Part shown: in pieces, positions 1 to 5,286 of the stretch | Position numbering within the stretch: the stretch's first letter is position 1 | Layout of the letters: the number at the start of each line of letters is the position of its first letter | Assembly: GCA_035707845.1 (NCBI GenBank) | Contig: DASSTP010000011.1 | Span: 1 to 8,585, forward strand | Direction: 5' to 3' | Origin: CAMLHP01 sp035707845 | Lineage (GTDB): Bacteria > Gemmatimonadota > Gemmatimonadetes > Gemmatimonadales > GWC2-71-9 | Length of the DNA: 8,585 bases | Notes under the pieces: model-generated | The model's database searches: none | Seen by the model: only the letters and a program-made list of their open reading frames with translations | What the model was told of the DNA's origin: nothing | Translations under genes and position numbers: made by a program

Positions 1-72
1 GCTGTGCGCTGTGCGCCATGAGCTGTGAGAAGGTACCGCGCGTAGCTCGCAGCTCATAGCTCTCAGCTCGCA
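1..72. repeat. Inverted arrays of 7-bp tandem repeats after hppA
   Basis: Read on the plus strand, positions 1-28 split into four heptads (GCTGTGC, GCTGTGC, GCCATGA, GCTGTGA). After a 16-nt non-repeat spacer, positions 45-72 split into four more (GCTCGCA, GCTCATA, GCTCTCA, GCTCGCA). The second set is the reverse-complement type of the first, so the two arms face each other. The hppA stop codon (63-65) lies inside the GCTCTCA heptad, and the last hppA codons (Ala-Ala-Ser-stop) are also built from repeat sequence. The array may continue past the left edge. Short tandem heptamers (STRR) are known from cyanobacteria; linking these to that class is analogy only. Confidence 0.75.
18..57 (-). terminator. 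Hairpin downstream of hppA, possible terminator
   Basis: Positions 18-29 (ATGAGCTGTGAG) pair with 46-57 (CTCGCAGCTCAT) to give a 12-bp stem with one G-U or mismatched position, depending on strand, and a 16-nt loop. It lies just 3' of the hppA stop codon on the minus strand. There is no T-run after the stem, so it is not a textbook intrinsic terminator. It could act as an mRNA 3'-end stabiliser or be a by-product of the inverted heptads. Confidence 0.4.
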
Positions 73-2126
73 GCCATCCTCGCAAACCACGGTGCCAGCA
101 CCAGTGACACCACGCTCATCAGCTTGATGAGAATGTTCATGGCCGGGCCGCTCGTATCCTTGAACGGGTCTCCCACCGTGTCACCGACGACGGCCGCCTT
201 GTGGGGCTCATTGCCCTTGCCACCGTGTTCGCCACCCTCGATGTGCTTCTTGGCGTTGTCCCAGGCCCCGCCGGCGTTGGCCATGAACAGGGCGAGGAGG
301 ACACCGGAGAGCGTGGCGCCGGCCAGCAGGCCGCCCAGCGCCTTGATGCCGAGGAGTGAGCCCACCAGCACCGGGGCCAGGATTGCGGTAATGCCGGGCA
401 GGATCATTTCCCGCAGCGCCGCCCGGGTCGAGATGTCCACGCACCGCGCGCTATCGGGCTTGGCCGTACCTTCCATCAAGCCCTTGATCTCGCGGAACTG
501 GCGCCGCACTTCATCGACCATGCCCTGGGCGGCCCGCCCCACGGCGGTCATGGTGAGCGCGCCGATCACGAAGGGCAGGGTGCCGCCGATGAAGAGCCCG
601 ATGACGACCATCGGGTCCACCAGGTCCAGGGAAAGCACTTCCCCGGCCGGACTCACGGCCGTCGCGTACGCGCTGAAGAGCGCCAGCGCGGTGAGTGCGG
701 CTGAGCCGATGGCAAATCCCTTGCCGATGGCGGCGGTGGTGTTCCCCAGTGCGTCGAGACTGTCCGTGATGGAGCGGACAGCGGGTCCGAGTCCGCTCAT
801 TTCGCTGATGCCGCCGGCGTTGTCGGCGATCGGGCCGTAGGCGTCCACCGTCATGGTCACGCCCACCGTGGCCAGCATGCCCACGGCGGAAATGGCGATG
901 CCATAGAGCCCGGCCTGATTGAACGACACGAAGATGGCGGCGCAGATGAGCAGCAGGGGGATCAGCGTGCTCATCATGCCGACCGAGAGGCCGGCGATGA
1001 TGTTCGTGGCCGGTCCGGTGGTTGAGGCCTGGGCAATGCGACGAATGGGAGCACCCGCCGTGTAGTACTCGGTGGCGAGGCCGATCAGCACGCCGGCGAC
1101 GGTGCCGGCCACCACAGCCCAGAACGGCCCCATGGCCGGATGTCCGGGCATGCCGATGGGCAACCACCGGGTCACGAACCAGGCGCCCACGATGAAGAGA
1201 CCCGCGCCAATGAAGGTGGTGAGCCGGAGGGCAGTGGCCGGCGAGCCGCGCTCCAGCACTTTCATGGCGCCGATGCCGATCAGTGACGCGGCCAGGCCCA
1301 CGATCGTCATCACGATGGGCAGGGCCACCGCGTTCATGCGGAATTGGGAGAGAATGGCGGGGCTGGTGGCGGCCAGCGCCACGGTCGCGATGATGGCGCC
1401 CACGTAGCTCTCGAAGATATCGGCACCCATGCCGGCAACGTCGCCCACGTTGTCGCCCACGTTGTCGGCGATGGTGACAGGGTTGCGGGGGTCATCCTCG
1501 GGAATGCCCGCCTCCACCTTGCCCACCAGGTCCGCGCCCACGTCAGCGGCCTTGGTGTAGATGCCGCCGCCCACGCGCGCGAAGAGCGCAATACTCGACG
1601 CGCCCATGGCGAAGCCGCTGATCACTTCACTGAAGTACTTGAACTCGGCGTCGCCCAGGACACCGGGCGCCGCCCACTTGAGCAGGTAGCTTGTGACCAG
1701 GCCGATGCCGAGCAGGCCGAGCGAAGCCACGGCGAGTCCCATCACCGCGCCACCGCTGAACGCTACCCCCAGCGCACGTGCCTGTCCGCTCTCGCGCGCC
1801 GCTTCCGAGGTCCGGACATTGGCCTTGGTGGCGGCCTTCATGCCAAAGAGGCCGGCCGCGATCGAGCAGCCGCCGCCCAGCACGTAGGCGATACCGGTCT
1901 TGATGTCCACCACCCATGCCAGGAGACCGGCCACCACCAGGATGAACGGCATCAGCACGGTGTACTCCCGGCGCAGGAACGCCATGGCGCCGGACTCGAT
2001 CAGTCCCGCCAGCTCCTGCATGGCTGAGCTCCCGGCCGAATGCCGCTTGAGACTCAGGTACACCAGCACTGCGATGACAAGGCCGACACCGCCAGCGACG
2101 ACGGCTATGGGTGCAAACTGGGCCAC
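63..2126 (-). CDS. hppA: K+-dependent membrane pyrophosphatase, probably Na+-pumping
   Basis: This integral membrane enzyme hydrolyses pyrophosphate and uses the energy to export Na+ and/or H+. The GTG start at 2126 gives 687 residues, the normal family length. It lies 11 nt after the pth stop with GTGGAGG just upstream. Family signatures seen: DVGADLVGKVEAG (about 195-207), the Asp-rich DNVGDNVGD (221-229), DAYGPIADNAGG (428-439), and GDTVGDPFKDTSGP near 648-661. Many hydrophobic helices run throughout. In GNTTAAIGKG (461-470), Ala replaces the Lys typical of K+-independent enzymes, so the K+-dependent class is expected. Glu239 in ADIFESYVG sits where Na+-pumping relatives such as the Thermotoga enzyme carry it, rather than in the shifted position of plant H+ pumps. 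A dual Na+/H+ pump is not excluded. An in-frame ATG at 2189 would overlap pth by 52 nt and add an unrelated hydrophilic leader, so it was not used. The C-terminus runs into the heptad array. Confidence 0.95.
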   Translation of the reverse strand: MAQFAPIAVVAGGVGLVIAVLVYLSLKRHSAGSSAMQELAGLIESGAMAFLRREYTVLMPFILVVAGLLAWVVDIKTGIAYVLGGGCSIAAGLFGMKAATKANVRTSEAARESGQARALGVAFSGGAVMGLAVASLGLLGIGLVTSYLLKWAAPGVLGDAEFKYFSEVISGFAMGASSIALFARVGGGIYTKAADVGADLVGKVEAGIPEDDPRNPVTIADNVGDNVGDVAGMGADIFESYVGAIIATVALAATSPAILSQFRMNAVALPIVMTIVGLAASLIGIGAMKVLERGSPATALRLTTFIGAGLFIVGAWFVTRWLPIGMPGHPAMGPFWAVVAGTVAGVLIGLATEYYTAGAPIRRIAQASTTGPATNIIAGLSVGMMSTLIPLLLICAAIFVSFNQAGLYGIAISAVGMLATVGVTMTVDAYGPIADNAGGISEMSGLGPAVRSITDSLDALGNTTAAIGKGFAIGSAALTALALFSAYATAVSPAGEVLSLDLVDPMVVIGLFIGGTLPFVIGALTMTAVGRAAQGMVDEVRRQFREIKGLMEGTAKPDSARCVDISTRAALREMILPGITAILAPVLVGSLLGIKALGGLLAGATLSGVLLALFMANAGGAWDNAKKHIEGGEHGGKGNEPHKAAVVGDTVGDPFKDTSGPAMNILIKLMSVVSLVLAPWFARMAAS

Positions 2127-2137
2127 TGCGCCTCCAC

Positions 2138-2692
2138 TCAATGATTGAATCGGCTCATCGCGCGCTCGATGCCTTCTTCCACCCAGCACGTGACGGCTTC
2201 CACCATCGGGTCCAGCAAGCTTTCAAGTACGGCGTTTTCGTCGCGGTCAAACTCCGCGAGGACGAAGTCCGCCAGGTCGTCCACTCCCTCAGGCCTCGGT
2301 CCGATCCCGATGCGGAGCCGGGCATAATCCTGCCGCCGCAGGACCCCCTCGATGCTGCGAAGCCCATTGTGCCCGCCATTGGAGCCGGCACCTCGGAGGC
2401 GAAACCGTCCCAGGGCGATGGCGACATCGTCCACCAGGACCAGCAGATCTTGGCTGGGATCGAAGGCGGGATCGGCGAGCAGCGGCGCGAGCACCGCGCC
2501 GCTGCGATTCATGAATGTCTGCGGCTTGAGCAGCCGGACGTCCTGTCCGGCCACCTGGGCCACCGCCTCGCGGCTGCGCTCACTCCGGCGGTAGGGCCCG
2601 GCACGCCACTGCTCAGCCAGCCGGTCCGCCAGCCGAAACCCGGCGTTGTGCCGGGTGCCGGCATACTCCGGGCCCGGGTTGCCAAGGCCCAC
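2138..2692 (-). CDS. pth: Peptidyl-tRNA hydrolase
   Basis: Cytosolic enzyme that cleaves the ester bond of peptidyl-tRNAs dropped from ribosomes, recycling tRNA. From the GTG at 2692 it is 184 residues. Seen: GLGNPGPEYAGTRHNAG at the N-terminus with catalytic His15 (His20 in E. coli); KPQTFMNRSG with Asn62; LVDDV with Asp88 aligned to E. coli Asp93; and GSNGGHNGLRSI with Asn109. The usual VHDDLDL segment is changed to LVDDVAI, keeping the two Asp residues. The GTG start removes most of the first beta-strand (usually M-K-L-I-V-G-L-G-N). The upstream in-frame codons after the rplY stop read GCC CTG CGG ACC ATC GTG, so a CTG start at 2704 would give a normal MRTIVGLGNPG terminus and lies 10 nt after AGAGGA. 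The canonical GTG is listed, but the real start may be 2704. It follows rplY in the same reading frame, separated by one TAA. Confidence 0.93.
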   Translation of the reverse strand: MGLGNPGPEYAGTRHNAGFRLADRLAEQWRAGPYRRSERSREAVAQVAGQDVRLLKPQTFMNRSGAVLAPLLADPAFDPSQDLLVLVDDVAIALGRFRLRGAGSNGGHNGLRSIEGVLRRQDYARLRIGIGPRPEGVDDLADFVLAEFDRDENAVLESLLDPMVEAVTCWVEEGIERAMSRFNH

Positions 2693-2707
2693 GATGGTCC
2701 GCAGGGC

Positions 2708-3367
2708 TTACGCTTCCTCTTCTTCGCCCTCTTCGGCCTTCGGCTTCCGGATGAGCTCCGGCTCCGCTTCGGGCGCGGCTTCCGTGGCAACGGGCGCCGC
2801 CTCTTCCGTCCTCGGCGCCACGACCGTGGCGACCGGCTGGTCGGGATCGTCCAGAATCTCGCCCCGCTCGATCTGCAGGTCGCGCACGAAGATGGAGTGG
2901 CCGATGGTGAGCGAGGTTACGTCCACGTCGATGCTGTCGGGCAGGTCGGCAGGGAACACCTCGATCTCGAGTTCCCGGCGCACGTGGTCAAGAATGCCGC
3001 CAAAATTGCGCACCCCGTCGGGAATGCCCTTGAGGTGGACCGGCACGCTCACCGTGATCTTCTCATCGGCGTGCACCTCGTAGAGGTCCACGTGCAGGAT
3101 GGAGCTCGACCGGACCGGGTCGCGCTGCACCTCGCGAATGAGCGCCCGCACCGGGGCGCGGTCGTCCACCGTCACTTCAAGCAACGTGGCGGCGGTGGCG
3201 CCCTGAAGTGCGCGCCCCAGCACAGCGCCGTCAAGGAGCAGGGCTTCGGGCTCACGCCCGTGCCCGTAGATCACCCCCGGGACCTTCCCCTCGCGCCGGG
3301 CGGAGCGCGCCGCACCCTTGCCGGTTGTCGTGCGGCTGCCCGCCGCGAGCTTCACCTGGTTTGCCAT
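2708..3367 (-). CDS. rplY: 50S ribosomal protein bL25, long CTC/TL5 form
   Basis: Binds 5S rRNA in the large ribosomal subunit. The 219 residues exceed the ~95-residue E. coli L25 and fit the two-domain general stress protein CTC / TL5 type. Seen: N-terminal 5S-binding domain with GKGAARSARREGKVPGVIYG (17-36) and QRDPVRSSSILHVDLYEV (81-98); C-terminal beta domain with GIPDGVRNFGGILDHVRREL (114-133) and LPDSIDVDVTSLTIGHS (142-158). The tail from about residue 186 is an Ala/Glu-rich, low-complexity acidic extension ending in EEGEEEEA, common in this subfamily. The ATG start has AAGGA about 10 nt upstream. The gene sits 41 nt after prs and directly before pth, the usual prs-rplY-pth order, so co-transcription is likely. 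Confidence 0.96.
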   Translation of the reverse strand: MANQVKLAAGSRTTTGKGAARSARREGKVPGVIYGHGREPEALLLDGAVLGRALQGATAATLLEVTVDDRAPVRALIREVQRDPVRSSSILHVDLYEVHADEKITVSVPVHLKGIPDGVRNFGGILDHVRRELEIEVFPADLPDSIDVDVTSLTIGHSIFVRDLQIERGEILDDPDQPVATVVAPRTEEAAPVATEAAPEAEPELIRKPKAEEGEEEEA

Positions 3368-3390
3368 GTCTCGTTTTCCTTCGTGTCATC

Positions 3391-3406
3391 GGCGCGGAGG
3401 CGCGCC
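3391..3406 (-). other. Small GC hairpin between prs and rplY
   Basis: Within the 41-nt gap between the prs stop and the rplY start, GGCGCG (3391-3396) and CGCGCC (3401-3406) form a perfect 6-bp stem with a 4-nt loop. No T-run follows, so it is unlikely to be a full terminator. It could mark an mRNA processing or attenuation point between the two genes, or be chance in GC-rich DNA. Confidence 0.25.
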
Positions 3407-3408
3407 CG

Positions 3409-4362
3409 TCATTCGAACAGCGAGCTGACTGACTGGTCGCTGTGCGTGTAGCCAATAGCCTTCGACAGCAGTCCGGCGATCGACAGCACCCGCAGGCGGT
3501 CGAACCGGCGCTCGGCCGGGATATCGATCGTGTTGGTCACGACCACTTCCTTGACCGGGGACGCCACCAGCCGCTGCACCGCCGGTCCGGACAGCAAGCC
3601 GTGCGAGGCGCAGCAGTAGACATCCTCGGCGCCCAGCCGCTTCAGCGCGTTGACCGCCTCCGCCATGGTGCCGGCGGTGTCGATCATGTCGTCCGGGATG
3701 ATGCAGTCCCGGCCCCGGACCTCACCCACCACATTGAGCACCTCGGCCACGTTGGCCGAGGGCCGCCGCTTGTCGATGATGGCCAGCGAGGCGTTGAGGC
3801 GCTTGGCGAAGCCCCGCGCCATCTTGGCGCTGCCCACATCGGGCGCGACGATCACGAGATCGCGCAGCTGCTTCTGCCGGTAGTGGTTGACCAGCACCGG
3901 CGCGGCATACAGGTGATCCACCGGCAGGTCGAAGAACCCCTGCAGCTGATGCTGGTGGAAATCCATGGCCAGCACCCGGTCGGCGCCGGCCATGGAGACC
4001 ATGTTGGCCATCAGCTTGGCGCTGATCGCGACCCGTGGCTGGTCCTTCCGGTCCTGCCGCGCGTAGCCGAAGTACGGGATGACCGCCGTGATGCGCGCGG
4101 CGCTGGCCCGGCGGGCCGCGTCCATGAGCAGCAGCAGCTCCATCATGTTTTCGGCCGGCGGGTTGGTGGACTGGATGATATAGACATCCCGTCCCCGCAC
4201 ATTCTCGTCGATCTTGACGAAGATCTCGCCGTCGGCAAAGCGCCGGATGGTAATGGCGCAGAGCGGCTGGCCGAGGTGGGCTGCCACCTCCTCCGCCAGG
4301 GGCCGGTTGGCCGTCCCGCTCATCAGGAGCATCTGGCTCCGCGACATCGAGAGGTCCGTCAT
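3409..4362 (-). CDS. prs: Ribose-phosphate pyrophosphokinase (PRPP synthetase, class I)
   Basis: Cytosolic enzyme making PRPP from ribose 5-phosphate and ATP, feeding purine, pyrimidine, histidine, tryptophan and NAD synthesis. At 317 residues it is full length. Seen in order: RFADGEIFVKIDENVRGRDV (41-60); the catalytic flexible loop PYFGYARQDRKDQPR (96-110); the metal/ATP region MDFHQHQLQGFFD (133-145), with Gln-His-Gln where many homologues have Ala-x-Gln; APDVGS (173-178), where Gly-Gly is more common; the ribose-phosphate loop DDMIDTAGT (224-232); and ASHGLLSGPA (252-261). The ATG at 4362 is supported by GGAAGG at 4376-4371 with 8-nt spacing. It heads the prs-rplY-pth-hppA group. In many bacteria the tRNA-Gln and ispE would lie directly upstream; here a plus-strand lipoprotein gene intervenes, so prs needs its own promoter or long read-through. 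Confidence 0.97.
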   Translation of the reverse strand: MTDLSMSRSQMLLMSGTANRPLAEEVAAHLGQPLCAITIRRFADGEIFVKIDENVRGRDVYIIQSTNPPAENMMELLLLMDAARRASAARITAVIPYFGYARQDRKDQPRVAISAKLMANMVSMAGADRVLAMDFHQHQLQGFFDLPVDHLYAAPVLVNHYRQKQLRDLVIVAPDVGSAKMARGFAKRLNASLAIIDKRRPSANVAEVLNVVGEVRGRDCIIPDDMIDTAGTMAEAVNALKRLGAEDVYCCASHGLLSGPAVQRLVASPVKEVVVTNTIDIPAERRFDRLRVLSIAGLLSKAIGYTHSDQSVSSLFE

Positions 4363-4376
4363 GGTTATAGCCTTCC

Positions 4377-4406
4377 AAAATAGCGGGCTACGGCGGCCGA
4401 GGTCAA
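4377..4406 (-). promoter_or_regulatory. prs: Sigma-70-like hexamers upstream of prs (doubtful)
   Basis: On the minus strand TTGACC (4406-4401) and TATTTT (4382-4377) are separated by 18 nt, a good match to a housekeeping promoter. The position is awkward: a start about 7 nt beyond the -10 would fall near 4370, leaving an 8-nt leader and cutting off the GGAAGG ribosome site at 4376-4371. Either transcription gives a near-leaderless message or this is not the working promoter. Confidence 0.3.
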
Positions 4407-4558
4407 CTCACGCCCCCACGGGCGGTTGCGCGGTCGGGCGCCGGGTGTGTGGTGCATCACGGAACGCCGTCTCCCTGCGTGCTAGACTGGCCCCATCACA
4501 GGCAAGGGCGGCGGCCCCGGCTGGTGCCGGCGCCACTGATGACGCGCAGCCATCTCGA

Positions 4559-4567
4559 TGGTAAGAT
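4559..4567 (+). promoter_or_regulatory. Candidate extended -10 promoter for the lipoprotein gene
   Basis: TG (4559-4560), one base, then TAAGAT (4562-4567) matches an extended -10 element. A start near 4574 would give a leader of about 35 nt containing the GAGGG ribosome site. No convincing -35 was found, which extended -10 promoters can tolerate. This rests on one motif only. Confidence 0.35.
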
Positions 4568-4570
4568 TCG

Positions 4571-4587
4571 AGGTGGATATTCCACTT
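4571..4587. promoter_or_regulatory. Palindrome at the presumed transcription start of the lipoprotein gene
   Basis: AGGTGGA (4571-4577) and TCCACTT (4581-4587) form an inverted repeat around TAT, with six Watson-Crick pairs and one G-T position. It overlaps the expected start point of the extended -10 promoter, the position of a repressor operator. As RNA it could be a small 5' hairpin just upstream of the ribosome site. Confidence 0.3.
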
Positions 4588-4608
4588 CTACTTGCGAGGG
4601 TATCACCG

Positions 4609-5088
4609 ATGCGCCAGTCCCTGGGGTTCCCGGCGATGGCGGCCATTGCACTGGCCTTGGCAGTCGCAGCATGCGACAATGGGCCCAAGAATCCGGTCGT
4701 CACTGGTCTGTGCGACGAGGCCGGCTCCACAACCGACTGCCCTGAAATTCCAAATACGGTGAACGAGGCCTTCTTCACGATCACCCTCGAGTCCCTCAGC
4801 TGCACCGCCAAGGGCACCAAGATCCGGGTGACGGCGCCGGTCGACAAGACGCTGACTGATGACGGCTGCTACGACACCGAAGGGAAGACCTGGAACGTGG
4901 GCAGTGCGTCCTCGGGCTTCGCCGGCGGCACCCAGCTCAACTTCTCCATTACTTCGGATGAAACCGGGTCGCCGCCCTCGTTCCAGCTTGAGGGAGCGTA
5001 TCCTGACTGGCACATCAAGTTCGAGGATGGTGGCGACAACGACTTCAACGACGTAGTGCTGGCGGTACACGCGACCGAAATCCAGTAG
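4609..5088 (+). CDS. Small secreted lipoprotein with acidic DUF4114-like tail, function unknown
   Basis: The 159-residue protein has a short positive N-terminus, a hydrophobic stretch (about 8-21) and lipobox Val-Ala-Ala-Cys at 19-22, so Cys22 should be lipidated and the protein anchored in a membrane facing the periplasm or cell surface. The mature part has four further cysteines (35, 44, 65, 87), enough for two disulfides, and is otherwise predicted beta-rich. The C-terminus, FEDGGDNDFNDVVLAV (138-153), resembles the Asp/Asn-rich motif of DUF4114-type extracellular domains, which suggests Ca2+ binding; this is inference. Start: ATG at 4609 with GAGGG at 4596-4600, 8-nt spacing. An in-frame ATG at 4558 lacks this site and would place a non-signal leader before the signal peptide. 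It is the only plus-strand gene in the window, placed divergently from prs and convergently with tRNA-Gln, and followed directly by an inverted heptad array. No specific function is assigned. Confidence 0.8.
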   Translation: MRQSLGFPAMAAIALALAVAACDNGPKNPVVTGLCDEAGSTTDCPEIPNTVNEAFFTITLESLSCTAKGTKIRVTAPVDKTLTDDGCYDTEGKTWNVGSASSGFAGGTQLNFSITSDETGSPPSFQLEGAYPDWHIKFEDGGDNDFNDVVLAVHATEIQ

Positions 5089-5089
5089 A

Positions 5090-5176
5090 GTCGTGAGTCG
5101 TGGGTCATGGGTCGCGGATTCCGTATCGTGAACCATGACCCATGACCCATGACCCACGACCCACGACCCACGACTT
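5090..5176. repeat. Inverted arrays of 7-bp tandem repeats between lipoprotein gene and tRNA-Gln
   Basis: Four heptads run from 5090 to 5117 (GTCGTGA, GTCGTGG, GTCATGG, GTCGCGG). A 17-nt spacer follows, then six heptads of opposite polarity from 5135 to 5176 (ATGACCC three times, ACGACCC twice, ACGACTT). The arms can pair over about 28 nt with a few mismatches and in more than one register, since the unit is repeated. The array starts 1 nt after the lipoprotein stop codon and ends 3 nt before the tRNA discriminator base. Between convergent genes it may serve as a two-way transcription barrier, though no T-runs are seen. The units share the pattern G-Y-Y-R-Y-R-N with the array at 1-72. Confidence 0.85.
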
Positions 5177-5179
5177 CCA

Positions 5180-5250
5180 TTGGCCCTGGTGGATTCGAAC
5201 CACCATTCTCGGATCCAAAGTCCGATGTCCTGCCATTGGACGAAGGGCCA
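5180..5250 (-). tRNA. tRNA-Gln (anticodon TTG)
   Basis: On the minus strand a full cloverleaf can be drawn: 7-bp acceptor stem TGGCCCT/AGGGCCA, 4-bp D stem GTCC/GGAC with loop AATGGCA, 5-bp anticodon stem TCGGA/TCCGA with loop CTTTGGA (anticodon TTG, reading CAA and likely CAG), 4-nt variable region, and 5-bp T stem GGTGG/CCACC with loop TTCGAAT. The U1-A72 end pair is typical of tRNA-Gln. The discriminator base at 5180 is A. CCA is not encoded and must be added. It lies 36 nt after ispE with no clear promoter of its own, so it is probably cut from an ispE transcript. ispE / tRNA-Gln / prs is a known bacterial order. Confidence 0.96.
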
Positions 5251-5286
5251 GCGCAGCTGGCGTCAAAGCTAATCGGCGCCGGCGCC

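Noticed and set aside
2127..2189. Upstream ATG start for hppA
   Set aside because: It would overlap pth by 52 nt and add a charged leader absent from the family; GTG 2126 has an SD-like GGAGG and gives normal length.
2111..3451. Long plus-strand open frame (446 codons) opposite pth and rplY
   Set aside because: It is antisense to two clearly identified genes, has no recognisable domain, and shows the Arg/Ala/Gly/His-rich make-up of GC-rich shadow frames.
3442..4383. Plus-strand open frame (313 codons) opposite prs
   Set aside because: Exactly antisense to prs with no family motif or ribosome site; a codon-bias shadow.
4461..4488. GGAAC ... TAGACT as an ECF-type promoter for the lipoprotein gene
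   Set aside because: The -10 does not match the usual ECF form well and it would leave a leader of over 110 nt; the extended -10 nearer the gene is a better candidate.
4558..4608. Upstream ATG start for the lipoprotein
   Set aside because: It lacks a good ribosome site and buries the signal peptide behind 17 extra residues; ATG 4609 has GAGGG at 8-nt spacing.
5090..5176. CRISPR-like array
   Set aside because: Units are 7 bp, contiguous and without unique spacers, and the two halves face each other; no cas genes are present.
5275..5286. GGCGCCGGCGCC palindrome between ispE and tRNA-Gln
   Set aside because: A perfect 12-bp palindrome, but a short all-GC tandem of a common 6-mer is easily chance in this base composition and has no supporting context.
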